Assembly: GCF_035046505.1 (NCBI RefSeq)
Contig: NC_089821.1
Location: 41,287,348 to 41,351,347, forward strand
DNA from: Tiliqua scincoides
Taxonomy: Eukaryota > Chordata > Lepidosauria > Squamata > Scincidae
Reading direction: 5' to 3'
DNA: 64,000 nt
Positions within the stretch are counted from its first letter, which is position 1. Each line of letters begins with the position of its first letter. Shown here in pieces: positions 1 through 11,514 of the stretch. The position numbers and the translations under genes are program-made. The notes beneath the pieces were generated by a model that saw only the letters and a list, made by a program, of their open reading frames with translations, ran no database searches and was not told where the DNA came from.

Positions 1-535
1 CACAAGTTCAACAGATCTAATTGTTTTAATTGTGCAGTTCCAAAATTTGCTTTATGCACTGATAGTAAATGTTCCATTCATAACATACTTTTCTATTTCC
101 TTTTGAGGTGGAAACTCAGTTGTGATATATCCAGTGTCAAGGCCTACATTATGATAACTCCTCTCTCCTTCCAAATTCACTTTCACATGCATCTGTATGT
201 CTTCTTCTTTCTGTTTTTCATTTTCATTTTTTACATCTACCTCTTTATCAAAACTCAGATTGATTTGGGTGCTTCTGCATAGAGTTTTGATAAAGAGGAA
301 GATGCAAAAATTGGCTTTCAACATCTTCTTCTTGTTCCAGTTCTACAGGTGAGCTCAATGGAGAACTCTGTGCGTGTGCAGCTGCACCTCACCCAAACCA
401 AAATAGTGTTTGTTAACCCCTTCTATGAGTTTCATCTCGTTCTTTTTTGTCTTTTCTGGGCTCCTGATTTATGAGAATAAGACATTTTAGAGACAGACCA
501 GACTGAAGAGAAGCCACAAAAAAATTTTTCAGACG
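1..535. other. Unassigned AT-rich stretch
   Basis: No recognised repeat or exon. A 90-codon open frame on the minus strand (52-324) has no motif I recognise and overlaps a perfect hairpin, so I do not call it a gene. From about 536 to 950 the sequence becomes GC-rich; two related segments near 644 and 770, both starting CCCAGTAGG, suggest a degraded internal duplication of unknown origin. Confidence 0.5.
240..298. repeat. Perfect 17-bp inverted repeat (hairpin)
   Basis: Positions 240-256 (CCTCTTTATCAAAACTC) and 282-298 are exact reverse complements, separated by a 25-base loop. No terminal inverted repeats of a known transposon surround it. It may be a local template-switch product. Confidence 0.8.
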
Positions 536-967
536 TTGAAAATGTTGAGGGAATATTTAGGATGCCAGCAGGCCACAAGAACAGATGTCAGCCCCTCTCT
601 TACAGCTCAGAGCACAGGTCTGCCTCTTGTACTAGTGCCCAAGCCCAGTAGGTGGTGCTGCCTCTTTGCCTTGTGGGAGTTGGAGACCAGTTCCAGGAGG
701 CAAAGCAGCAGTGCTCCTGCCTGAGACAACCCTGAGCGCCACCGCTAAGCTCTGAGGGAGGGGCGCAGGCCCAGTAGGCTGTAGCCTGCTGCTTTGCCTT
801 CGGGGACTTGAAGTCCAGTTGGTCGGAACTAGTGTCAGCGTCCTGTCTCCCGTGCAGCAGTCTGCTGAGCTCTCAGGAGACTGTATCGCTCCGGGCGCCC
901 TCCTCTAGCTCCTGGGCCCCCTTTCAGACCCTGGGCCCGAGTACAAATTACCCCCTTTACCCCCCTC

Positions 968-1128
968 TCCTAGCCCTGATTGGCATAGCTGTGCCAATGG
1001 GACGTGTTGTGCATCCTGCAGTTGGGTGTCACTCATGGAGGCCTCCTCAAAATAAGGAAATGTTTGTTCCCTGACCTCAGAGCTACATTGCCCTTGTGTC
1101 AGTGCTGGAAAGGTTCGGATTGCGCCCT
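968..1128. mobile_element. Harbinger-like MITE, 3' part
   Basis: The segment ends in GGATTGCGCCC and its body (CAGTTGGGTGTCACTCA, GGAAATGTTTGTTCCCT) matches the complete copies at 37847-38046 and 49447-49633. The left end is not recognisable, so only about 160 bp are called. Confidence 0.55.
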
Positions 1129-1551
1129 CAGAAATATTCAATATGCAGAAAGGGGAAACCCATTTATCATTGAATAAAAAGGAAACCAATGTTGTTAAGG
1201 GCTCAGTCCTAAGGCCACAGGCAGCCCAAACCTGAACTTTCCGGCACCCAGAGGAGCAGCAGCACCAAAATGGCTACTACTGCTGCATCCAATGGCCACC
1301 AGGCAGCCGCCAGTGACTCCTCGCAACATTTGTCCCCTTGCCCCAGGTAAGCAGCCCCATTCAGTCCACTGCCACATTACTTGGAGTAAAGTGAAATTAC
1401 TTCCCCTTGCCCCAAGTTGTGGGGCAGCCAACCCCAACCCTGGTCTGGATGTAGCACAGGCCAGTTGTCCTGCCTGCTCCAGGGCAGGTTAGGATTGGGC
1501 TGCCCATCTCAAAACAACAATTCAGATATGCCATTTTGCATTTTTCAATGC

Positions 1552-2195
1552 ATTTTTAGCAGTGGTTCAGTAAGTACTTCAACTGTAGTTCAATGGCAGT
1601 GCACATACTTTACATGCAGAAGGTTCAAGCCGTGATATATCTTGCTAGGGGTGGACTCCTGCCTGGTCAGTGCAGACAATATTGAGCTAGATCAGGAGTG
1701 TCCAAACTTTTTGGCAGGAGGGCCACATCATCTCTCTGACACTGTGTCAGGGGCTAGGAAAAAAAAATGAATTTACATTTCAAATCTGAATAAATTTACA
1801 TAAATGAATATATGAGAGATGGAACTTATATGAATGAATGACGGTCTTGCAATAGCTCATGGCCTATAAAAGGCCTTGTACAAACCCAGGCCAGCCTTTC
1901 CTTTGCTGCCGCTGCTGCATCACAGATGTGAAACAGCAAGCAGTGGAGAGAGCCCTCATCCTACAGCTCATGCAAGAGGTTGAACAGTTGGCCATCACGC
2001 TGAGAGCATTTGCATCAGGCCAGCACGAGCTCCAGCAAGTCTCCAGAGGGCCAGAGGCTCATTGGAGACTGTGGACTCCCTGAGGGCCAAATTGGGAGTC
2101 CTTGAAGGCCGCAAGTGGCCCCAGGGCCGGGGTTTGGGCACCCCTGAGCTAGATGGACCAATTATCTGACAAAGTTAGGCAGCTTCATATGTTCC
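1552..2195 (+). mobile_element. tRNA-derived SINE interrupted by an hAT element
   Basis: The left part has tRNA-like promoter boxes: an A-box-like stretch near 1558 (TAGCAGTGGTTCAGTAAG) and a B-box-like AGGTTCAAGCC near 1620. It runs to TTGAGCTAGAT at 1692 and resumes after the hAT at 2147 as AGCTAGATGGACCAATTATC, then ends at AGCTTCATATGTTCC. This is the layout of a widespread amniote SINE type whose bodies contain GAGCTAGATGGACCAA. Family naming needs a library search. Confidence 0.65.
1693..2146. mobile_element. Non-autonomous hAT element, 454 bp
   Basis: The terminal inverted repeats are CAGGAGTGTCCAAAC and GTTTGGGCACCCCTG. The flanks AGCTAGAT at 1685-1692 and 2147-2154 are a perfect 8-bp target-site duplication. 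No transposase-like open frame is present. The body matches the two halves of the element at 41667-45707. Confidence 0.9.
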
Positions 2196-2197
2196 AT

Positions 2198-2395
2198 CAT
2201 GGAAATGTTCGTCAAATGTCAGTTTCCCCACATGAGTTGATGAGCAGAAACCTAATTCCTACTGTGGACATGGGTTTGAAAAAAAAAAAAATTATATAAT
2301 GACTAGTTACCTAATAATCTCCTTGTAAGCACTCATGTGACACCTTTCAAGAAACAAATCCACTACTACAAAATACTACATCAGAGAAAGTTCTA
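2198..2395. other. Unassigned stretch
   Basis: AT-rich, with a 12-base A run at 2279. Nothing else recognised. Confidence 0.4.
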
Positions 2396-2492
2396 AGACT
2401 GCAATCTTATACACAATGACCTAGAAGGAATTTCCTTTGAAGTCAATGGGACTTACTTCTGAGTAGACGTGCATAGAATTATACTGTAAGAT
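2396..2492. mobile_element. Short near-palindromic MITE (GCAATCC family)
   Basis: It runs from CTGCAATCTTATACACAATG to CATAGAATTATACTGT with the family core CAATGGGACTTACTTCTGAG. Both ends are degraded inverted repeats. About ten copies occur in this window. The superfamily is not determined. Confidence 0.6.
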
Positions 2493-3638
2493 AAACATTT
2501 TGGACATAAAAATCAAATTTATATTTTTTCCTAATTTGCATTGTGTCTGACAGTGCTAATTAGTATTCAGAGATTTTGGAAAGAAATAATATGTAAGAGT
2601 ATGAAATTTTTTAAGTTGATCTTTAACATTGTTCTCTTAAAATTCTTCAGCATACATTAAAATGTACATTTTAAAATAATATCCCTCAAAGTCAGGCTTC
2701 AAAAGCAAAATCTAAAAAGATTTGAAATTCCAAAAGTAGCTCTTATTTGGAAATGTTGCCAACTTCATGCCAGGCTGTGTTGCACAGCTAGCCCCACCAG
2801 TGAGATGGTTTGTTTATCATCATTGAACATGGCATCGCTTTGGGACACATGGCTTTACTATAGATATTGAATAAACCCTGCTATCTAAGTACTTTCATAT
2901 GCTTGGATTATTATGTCTAGAACTTGACACCATGTCGTCCCTGATGTTGCCCGATTCAGGGTCATAGAGAACATAGGCTTTCTCATAAATGTCAACATTG
3001 CATTATCAGCCTCAGTGAGGCAATCCTTCATTTTCCTGGGATTGCCTTGGGCTGTCCCTATTCAAATTCAGAAGACTTTGCCACATGTCCCTTTGTTACC
3101 ATCACTGTTCTGCTTTGGTTTGATATTTTTGTGTAGGATCATCAGTGGAACTTTTGGGAAAAAACCACCAGTTTCCTGCTATTGCCTTACAATAGCAGAA
3201 ATGTGACAATAGTATATCATTGTCACATGGATACAACCTGTGATTAAAAACATGCAAGGTAATAACGTCATATTATTTGTGCATAAAATAACTTTAGAGA
3301 TCTCTCAAGTAGATCTTCTCTGTGTTCCTTTTCTGAGAAGAGATCTTTTGAGGGGAGTGGCCAAGGGAAGAGCTTTCTTCCCTGCCCTGCTAAATCATTG
3401 CCCTAAAGAGACACCCCAGGCCATATTACTGCTTAGTGTTGCTAGGTTGAATGCATCCCAAATCCTGAAGCAGGGCCTGGTGATGTCTCAAGATAGCCAA
3501 TCACTAAAAATGGAGAGCGATTATGTTACTAGAACAGAACCCAGCAATAAATGGATGGGGTCCAGTGGAAAAAGAGCAAGAACCAATGCAAGTTCATACA
3601 TGGAACTTGTCTGCATGAGAATACAGCAAAAAGCTAGA
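2493..3638. other. Unassigned stretch
   Basis: No terminal repeats, tandem repeat or exon-like open frame recognised. The 156-codon open frame at 3240-3710 shows no known domain and its 3' end runs into an hAT element, so it is not called as a gene. Confidence 0.4.
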
Positions 3639-3639
3639 G

Positions 3640-3968
3640 CAGGGGTGTCAAACTCGTTTCATACAATGGGCCGAATAGCATTCATGATGCCTGCTGAGGG
3701 CCAAAAGTGATGTCATTAGGCAGGAAGTGATGCCATTAAACAGGTCATAACCAGAAAAAAGCACTTTTTCTCACTTAGAAACTCATTAGCTGCCAATGAT
3801 AGAAAAGAAAATATGCAAATATTTTCAAGGGATGTGAGCACCCAATTATCATGTAGGCTGCCCTTTCAGCAGTGACACCTTTGCACTGCTCAGCAGCTGA
3901 GATAAGGGCTGGATAAAGAGCTTCCCCGGGCCACATGTGATCCCTGGACCTTATATTTGACACCCCTG
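3640..3968. mobile_element. Non-autonomous hAT element, 329 bp
   Basis: The ends are CAGGGGTGTCAAAC and TTTGACACCCCTG. The 8-bp duplication is AGCTAGAG (3632-3639) against AGTTAGAG (3969-3976), 7 of 8 matching. The same family occurs at 34835-35172 and, with an insert, at 13458-14693. Confidence 0.9.
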
Positions 3969-4402
3969 AGTTAGAGAAATAGGGGATTTTTACAATTCAG
4001 CTGTAAAGCATCAACAGCCCAATCCTATTGGCCTGCTGCGCTACCAGAACACAAGTTACAGTAGCACAGCATGCTTTACCACAGTTGCAAAAATGTGACC
4101 TGCCATTCTGTGCAGCCACCGCCACAAGTATCAAGCAGAAGGCAGCCATGTTCATGCATCAGCAGCCTCTAGAAAAGTTCTGGTGCCGGTGTGGGGTATG
4201 GGCAGGGAACAGGGAGGGGAGGAACAAGGCAGAGACTGGGGCAGGAAGGAGGTGGTATCAACAGCAGCAGCTCCAACTACTGCCTCGACCCACCAGCCTC
4301 GACCCACCTACCAGGTCCACTCATACTTAGGCCAGCAAAATCTCTGACATAGGTCCAAGTATATCTGCTACAGCAGCAGAGGCTTACCCCCAGACAAGGG
4401 GG

Positions 4403-4403
4403 G

Positions 4404-4448
<45 letters not shown>

Positions 4449-4462
4449 AATAATAATAATAC
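4403..4462. repeat. (AAC)n then (AAT)n microsatellite
   Basis: About 14 AAC units run into about five AAT units. It forms the 3' tail of the minus-strand SINE. Confidence 0.9.
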
Positions 4463-4798
4463 AGGTATTTCTATACCGCCTTTCTTGGTCCTCAGATTTC
4501 TCCTCGAACTTTATTCAAGGCGGTTTACGTAGGCAGGCTAATTAAATCCCCATAGGGATTTTTACAATTTGAAAGAAGGTTTCTATCTTTCAAGAAACCA
4601 CCACATTCAGATGTTTCTTTCTGATCTGGTCGCAACATTCTGGCCTCCATCCTCGCACGCTCAGAGCAGATGGAATAACTCGGCTCAGCTTGTCAGCTGC
4701 TTCAAGGTCGCACGGTGCCGGTGGCCTCGAACTGACGACCTGCGGATGTTATCTTCAGACAAATGGAGGCTCTACCCTCTAGACCAGACCTCCTGCCC
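4403..4798 (-). mobile_element. tRNA-derived SINE, tail in (TTG)n(ATT)n
   Basis: Read on the minus strand, it begins GGCAGGAGGTCTGGTCTAG, with A-box-like GGGTAGAGCCTC and B-box-like GTTCGAGGCC. It continues through GCTGACAAGCTGAGCCGAG and ends TACCGCCTTT (plus sense) before the triplet tail. Two further copies lie at 30301-30735 and 48937-49396. Confidence 0.75.
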
Positions 4799-4895
4799 AA
4801 TGGTTCCCTTACCTGGACTGGGACTCCCCCACACACAGGATGAAGTGTGCGCTTCGGTGGCATGGCTGCATTGGCAGCGGGATTAGATAGGATTG

Positions 4896-5479
4896 GGTGC
4901 TATTTAAAAAATTTTCATTTTCTCTGGTATTTGAATTTAAATGTGACATTAATTTGGAGCTTTATGACTAGTAGCGTGCATTAAACTCACAGCTGTTGAA
5001 TTTGGTTTTTTGGGGGGTGGGGGGGCTGGATTTATTTGCATTATTATTGTATTTAATGTTTTTATAGTGTTTTATGTTCATGGCCTAGGGTGTCTATGAA
5101 TAGAAAGGTGGTGCATTGATGTTGCAAATAAATTCATGGCCTGTGATTATAAAGTACCACTGACAAGCCTTCTGTTTTTCCCCAGTGGAATCCTTCAGCA
5201 CGATTCTCACTGCATTGCTGTTTCTGACAACTGTCTAGTAACAAGATGAAAGAATTCAGAGGTGCTAAGGGAAAAAGCTTTCTTTTTTATGTTCAGTTCC
5301 ATTTGGAGCCGCACAGGGTTTTCCAGGTCCATTTTTCATTCTGTTGTTATTTCAAAAAAAAGCTTGAAATTTTTTTTCCCCACTGGCTTTCCATTTCCCT
5401 TCATCAACCCAGAGACTATTGAGTTCTCCCCCTGTTGAGTTCCTAAAATAGCATGTTTGGAAAGGGGAGAAAAGCAACA
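4896..5479. other. Unassigned stretch
   Basis: AT-rich sequence. The stretch at 5040-5135 (TTTTTATAGTGTTTTATG, GAAAGGTGGTGCATTGATG) looks like the 3' tail of an old LINE or SINE with AAATAAAT ending, but is too decayed to name. Confidence 0.35.
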
Positions 5480-5487
5480 GTCTAGAG

Positions 5488-5725
5488 TAGGGACGTGTGA
5501 TACGGGGGCGGCAGGTGAGGCAGAACTGCCTGTCGTAGTCCATGGAAAAGCAGCGCAGCCACCCAACCTGCTTACTCCTGAGGAGGCTTTCTCAGGTGTA
5601 AGGAGAACTTCCTTTGGTGTAAGGAGAGCCTCCTCAGGGGTAAGCAGCCAGAGTTGCAGTGCTTTTCCATGGACAACAAAGGGGCAGTTCTGCCTCACCT
5701 GCCGTCCCAGCACTACACATCCCTG
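5488..5725. mobile_element. Foldback hAT-like element, 238 bp
   Basis: Flanked by a perfect 8-bp duplication, GTCTAGAG, at 5480-5487 and 5726-5733. The element starts TAGGGACGTGTGATACGGG and ends CACTACACATCCCTG. Most of each half pairs with the other (for example GGCAGGTGAGGCAGAACTGC with its complement near 5686), so nearly the whole element can fold into one hairpin. Confidence 0.85.
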
Positions 5726-6062
5726 GTCTAGAGATGATGTAGAAACATCACCATAATGGAGACTATCCGGTGCTATGAGGCAATGCCATTTCTGGAAACA
5801 GGAACCTAGCAAAATTTTGCCTACAAAGTGCAACTTGCATGGCAAGTCAACATCCATTTGTGGGGACAGGCTAGCACTACAGTAAAGGTCTCCAGGTATC
5901 TACACAGCAAGGGCAAGCCTAATTCAATTTTCATAGACAATCATGAAAGTGAATGAGAAGAATTCTAGTGATAGTGAAAAGCCCCCCCCCCCAAAAAAAA
6001 AAAGTATCCACAGCAATGTAGTTCTTGAAGACACTGGGAGCCATTAATTACGTACACAGGCC

Positions 6063-6407
6063 CAGTGGTGTCACTAGGGTTTGCATCACCCGGTGCGGGA
6101 GGCCAGCACCTTACCTCTATGATGGCCCCTCTCTCATGCAGTGGGCAGGGCAACACCCTGGGTGATGGGCATGGTGATGTAACATTGCCCCACCCCCACT
6201 GGTGTTTTGGGTATAACTTTTGATAAAATAGAGATATTTCAACATGATTTATTTCATTGCATTCTGTATGAAATTACACATTGATTGATATATAACATAA
6301 TGGTATTATTCAAAAATACCAAGATTTTAAAAATTTTGGTCAGCAGTGATGTCACTCCCCCCCCATGCACATCACCCAGTGCCTGCATTTCCCAAGCAAT
6401 AACACTG
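6063..6407. mobile_element. hAT-like element (GTGTCACTAG ends), 345 bp
   Basis: The left end is CAGTGGTGTCACTAGGG and the right end CCCAAGCAATAACACTG. Flanks are CACAGGCC (6055-6062) and CATAGGCC (6408-6415), 7 of 8 matching. The internal core (TAACTTTTGATAAAATAGAG, TGGTATTATTCAAAAATACC) recurs in 24922-25724, 46911-48648 and, inverted, 54683-55444. Confidence 0.75.
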
Positions 6408-8100
6408 CATAGGCCCACCCAAAAGAAAACCCTTTTTTCAGGTGCCAAGGATGTTTGAATGAATTTAGAATATTTTGCTGGATCTAAAAATAGCATTTGT
6501 TTTGCCCAATTAGGTCAATTTTGGGGGGCGTGGCATAGCCACCTCATATATGCCAATTCAAGTATCTTCATGAAGAAGCCGATGCCATGGCTGTCTCACA
6601 AGGAAGCTGCTTGAATCATTCAGAATGTTTGGATTCAGTGCCCCAAATATATCCAAGAATAAGTCTAACTTATATAACAGCAAACTATGTGTAGGCCTGT
6701 GTGTTATGTGATAAAAGCAAGGCAGTGACAAGCAGTCTAGTAAAGAAGATGAGAAATTTTATGAAAATAGAATGTTTTTGCACATGGAAAACACATTCAG
6801 GATTACAAAACCACAAGCATGATACCATATGCTGATTCTGGCACATCCCAGGGTTGCTCCTGAATTCCACTGAAAGTAAAACTGATTTCACTATTTGCAG
6901 TGCCAGCGAAGCTATACAGGACTATCAAACACCCAGCAGACCCAGCAAAATCTGTAATTTTCACTCAAATCCAATCAAAATTCTTGCTTCCAGAAAGAGC
7001 TCCAGCGCTTGAGTATCATGGCAACGAGACTACTTTCACACCCAATACCTCATTCCAGGAAGAAGCAGCCCACATACCAGGGAAGAACAGTAATGCAGGA
7101 GCATAGCTGGGGCAGCAGCACAGTAAGTACTGTTAGTATTTCAGGTGCTGCAACATTTGGTGAGTGCCTGTGCATTGCCATTGCTGCCCCAATGGCTCTG
7201 ACAGTGAATGGAAGGGGCTGCTTACATGGCATGTTGGGGTGCCCTGCAGTGCGTATTGTGTCCCCCTCTGGCTATGCTGCTGAGGTAATGGTTATACAGG
7301 TCACCATGCTGGCGACCAAGTAGGATTTTTTTTGTCTCCTCTCTGTTTGGTTGTTGGTCTGTAGGCTTTTTCCCAACTTCATACTGTTCGGATTATATAC
7401 CATTGGAGTATACAAGTGGAGTGTTGTAATCTACAGTTTTGGTCACAACTGGCAGGTTCAATACAGGTGTGGACTGAAATCACAATGCAGGATCAATAAG
7501 CACCTGAAGGCATCCAATGCATGAAAGGGGATTGTCTGGAGAGTGAGTTGGGAAAGACCTCTGTTAGGAATGGACAACATTGCACAGTCAAGGTTAGATG
7601 ACTGGAGGGTGGTGATTATGCTAAGTGCCTCCTTGACCCTAAGTAGAATCAGCTGAGAAGTGTAGGGACCAGACTGCTCTGCTGCTTGGTGCCAGGGTGG
7701 GTCACCCAAGGAGCTGAGTTAATAAATTATTGTGCCTGGCTCTCTCATGGTTTAGTTGCACACATCGGTGGGGAGTCAAGCCTCTGGAGAACTGAACTCA
7801 CTGCAGAGACTGCAATTGTGTTTTAAGAAAGTTGTGACCCTTTGGAATTCAAAACTTGAAGCTTCATCTCTTATTGGTGTGAGGACAAGACATCAAAGTA
7901 TCCAAACAATAGCATAGTTGTGCAGTTTTAAGAGACCCATGGTGTCGTTTGGCTACAAGGAAGACAAGGAACAAACACATATGAGGAAGCATGTCTCATT
8001 GTGTGCCTGAAGATTACAAAGTTCATGATGTGTGATTGTGACAAAAATTGCATGTATCCAACTATATTTGATTATTCACCCATGCTATTTGGGCAAAGGG
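6408..8100. other. Unassigned stretch
   Basis: No complete element recognised. 6535-6620 (AGAAGCCGATGCCATGGC) resembles a piece of the palindromic core at 14110-14302. Confidence 0.35.
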
Positions 8101-8320
8101 GCACTTTTTAAAGTAGAGTCCTCTTATATTTAGTGAGGGGAGACCAACTCTTCCTCTTCACCCCAGCATGGTTGTTGCTGTTGCTGGTGTCTCTTCTGTA
8201 TTTTTTTTTAAGATTGTGAGCCCTTTGGAGACATTAAACTATTTACTAATTTATTCTACTATGTAAACCACTTTGTGAATGACTCTTGTAAAAAGCAGTA
8301 CATAAGTATTCTTAATAATT
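8101..8320. repeat. Degraded 3'-end module of an old LINE or SINE
   Basis: AGATTGTGAGCCCTTTGGAG followed by TATGTAAACCACTTTGTGAA and AAAGCAGTACATAAGTATTC is the usual end of old L2/MIR-type retroposons. The part CCTCTTATATTTAGTGAGGG also occurs near 25266, 55095 and 62400. Confidence 0.4.
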
Positions 8321-8756
8321 ATATTTTTAAAAAGCAGCAGATAATTGCAAGAGTAGTTATGTACACAGAGCTATCAAGAATGGTGCCAAACTGATGGATT
8401 TCTCAAGGAAACCTACTACTTGGGGCAGGAAAGAAATTTGATAATCAAACTCATCCTGGTGGTTTCACACATCTCTAATCATAGGCACTGCTGGGATTTC
8501 TTGGATCCTAAGTTAATTAAATCGGTACAGACTTTGATTCTGATGGGGATACCTAGAGCAAGACGTGTAATCCCTGAACATCTGTTCTTTTCAATTTCAG
8601 CCATGGATAAGGAAATGGAACCATGTCTACTTTTTCATGTCTCAAAGTAAATGATTCAAAACCTAGAGAAAGCAAGATAGAGACACACACTCCAAACACA
8701 AATCTGGTAGTCTGAATTTAGCTTTCATAGACCTGTAGCTCAAGACAGTAATTACT
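8321..8756. other. Unassigned stretch
   Basis: Nothing recognised. Confidence 0.35.
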
Positions 8757-8922
8757 AAAGCTGCAATCCTACACACTCTCATTTGAAAGCAAGGCCTACT
8801 GAACACAGTAGGATCTACTTTTAAGTAAACATGTTTAGGGCACAGGACTACTCAGAAGTAAGTCCTATTTTGTTCAATGGGGCTTACCCTCAAGAAAGTG
8901 TGGTTAGGATTGCAGCCTAAGG
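8757..8922. mobile_element. Head-to-head pair of GCAATCC MITEs
   Basis: One copy runs forward from GCTGCAATCCTACACACTC. A second runs in reverse and ends GTGGTTAGGATTGCAGCC. Together they make a loose ~165-bp inverted repeat. Confidence 0.6.
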
Positions 8923-11510
8923 CTTGCAGTGTAAGTTCATTGAAATGAATGGAACTTTAGACAGGACTAATTTGCCTCCAATGGTCTGCAGTTTGCTGAC
9001 ACCAGTGCAGTGGCAAGAAAGCCGTGCACTTTAGTAGCATGGCTCAGAGCTGATGCCAGTGGGGTTCTGCTAGTGGAGAGGTGGATTGCAGTGGCACTAG
9101 CATCTGCTATACCCTAAACCCCTGTCTCAGGTCAGACATGCGCCCAGCAGACCCCTCAGAGCTACACCAGAAATAGAGCTGGAGTAGATCTGAAGCATGC
9201 CATATGGGACCCTTCAGTGGTGACACAGAAGTGTCTTCCCTCTTACCTCTCTTGCCCAGCCTCTCCACCTGGGATGGAACATTGGATGCAGCAGCCAGTG
9301 CTGTTGATATCTGCCCCCCATCCCATCCTCAACACACCTCCATCCCCGCCACAAGCCCTGCCCCACTCCACCCACCCCTACCTCCCACACCAACTTACTG
9401 ACACAAGTGCTACTGCACAGGCTCCTGTCATTTGGCCACTGCACACTATTTATGGAGGCAGCCAGGCTGGTCTCTATGGCACACTGCATTTTGCAAGCAC
9501 TGTAAAGCATGCTGTGCCTCTGGGACACAAGTTCCGGTGGTAGAGAAGGTCCACAGGATTGAGCCATTAGATAATGATTTAACACATTAACAAAGTTAAT
9601 GAATGTGGTAAATGTCCATAAGTTTTCCTCTTCTGATGTACCATTTACATATCTTACCTATTGACAAACTGTGGAAATCTGTGCATGAAATTCACATCAA
9701 ATGTTTTATTATAATGGATTTGTTTTGCAGTGCTCACTGGTTCAGATTTTCATGGAAAACACAAAACTTCATTAATCTTTCTTATCTCACTTAGTAAACT
9801 ACACAGAATGCTTCCTTTAAAAAGAATGCAACCAGTTCACTGAGCCAATATGCAACCAGTTCAACAGCCAGTGCCTGTGTTTGGAGAGCAGGGAAATTAC
9901 TCGTTTTCTTTAACGATATTAGGTTTCCAGTCAAGTGTAGAAGCCGTCCTGTCATATTCCACTCTGTAGCCAATAAACCAACTAGTGCTAATGAAGACAC
10001 AGTATTTGGGCAAATCTCCAGTACAATCAACCCTTAAAGAGTGTGATTAACCTTGTGCAAGTAATGTCAAAAGTGCGGGAAATCTTTGCAAACAGGCAGT
10101 AACAATGATCCTCAGGTGTATGGCTTCTTTTACTCACGAATTATGAATATGCAGTACTGGCAAAGCCAAGCCCACAGGCTGGTTGGATGGAAAGGCCACA
10201 GAAAGAGATCTAGAAGGCAGGATTCTCTATCCACCCCAAGGTCAGGCACCAAGAATCAATCACATGGTAGAGGAGAGCAGGGACCACTAGGTTCTTCAGC
10301 ACCCGAGACAGATCCTTAGAAGCAGATATGTTCAAACAAGTTCCCAAGTACAAGTGAAGAGCTGTTCATTTACACTGTACCTGGGTACATCTGTGTACCC
10401 GGGTACAGTTATTCACACATTCTGTTCAATGTGGATACAATCTGTGTATGTGTACATGGATTGTTGTTCTGAAAAAATGAACCAAGGGTTTATTCATTTT
10501 TTGTAGCTCAGGACCAAATCACACACTATGCTAATTGCATAACTGGCCCCAATGTGCTTGTGTTTTGATAGTTTCAGAGAGCCTATTGACAGCATGGGGG
10601 TCAGAGGAGGGCAGTACAGCCCAGGGCTGGCTTCAGTGGGCAGGCCTATATGGATATGTACCAGGTTCTCGATTATGGCTGCTTTGCCGTGCCATAGAAG
10701 TTGCAGCAACCTCAAAATTTCCTTAAGAAATCTATGCAAGATTTTCTTTATGCTATGTTGCAAAACAAGTCTAGTTTTTCTCAGGGAAATGTTAAGGCTG
10801 CTACACAGCAGCCAATGGATTCTTGCAGGAGACCTTTAGAGAATGAGAAAGCCCTTCTAGCCCTTCTAGCCCAAAATGATTATAGGCTTCTGGGGGAGTA
10901 GGGCACCTCCTCCTTTCTCCCATATCCCAGTTTGGCTGGGATGCTCCCAGCAGTGATGGATCCTCTACCACTGGTAACATCCTTCTTGGCTTTTTTGTGG
11001 GGAGGAAGAGTCCAGCGGAATACTATTTCTTTCCTTCCCCCAGAGGCCATTCCAGTAGGACCTTCACTGCCACCAGAAGCATGCCAAGGTGAACTGGGAA
11101 GAGTGGCAAAAACTGTCTGCCCTCCTGCTGCCAGGACCATGCCTACCTGCTTGCCCACCCAGCACCTAGTAAGTGGAGGGACAAGTTGGGGAGGAAGAGC
11201 CAAGCCAGGGGGTGGTGTATGCACATCCAAAGGAGCCACCGAAATTCTTGGGTCCCAGGGGCCAGTGACACTGGGGCAGCCAGTTAAAGCCAACTAGCAC
11301 CACAGGCCGGACTCCTCCTGGTCCTACGAATCAGGTTATTCTAGAAAGTCAATCCCCTATCATTACACCCTCTGCCTGTACAACTTATCATGGAGACAGT
11401 CTGCTTGGTTAGTTTTCTGCATCCACTCCTGTCTGACTATTGTTCCTAGTGCTCCAGTTGCTGTTGTCCAACATTGGGAGCTGGACCTTGATAGCAGTCA
11501 TGCTTTGGTG
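8923..11510. other. Unassigned stretch with MITE-like fragments
   Basis: 9000-9540 and 10880-11300 are GC-rich and resemble decayed MITE interiors, such as 52560-52700, but no paired ends were found. A palindrome lies at 10374-10405. No coding exon is supported; the 100-140-codon open frames here overlap on opposite strands and lack known motifs. Confidence 0.35.
10374..10405. repeat. Short palindrome
   Basis: Arms TGTACCTGGGTACA and TGTACCCGGGTACA (13 of 14 pairing) around TCTG. Confidence 0.75.
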
Positions 11511-11514
11511 TCTG

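Larger units (their letters stand above)
4016..4895. mobile_element. MITE with AATCCTAT ends, split by a SINE
   Basis: The left end is AGCCCAATCCTATTGG and the right end is ATAGGATTGGGTGC. The middle, 4403-4798, is a separate SINE. The internal part CAAGTTACAGTAGCACAGCA resembles other CCAATCCTAT-ended copies, such as 52237-52775. The flanking duplication is not clear. Confidence 0.55.

Noticed and set aside
52-324. 90-codon minus-strand frame
   Set aside because: No similarity recognised and it spans a perfect hairpin; not enough to call a gene.
3240-3710. 156-codon open frame as a host gene
   Set aside because: No domain, no splice or promoter context, and its end lies in an hAT element.
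5336-5857. 173-codon minus-strand frame
   Set aside because: Mostly covers a foldback hAT element (5488-5725).
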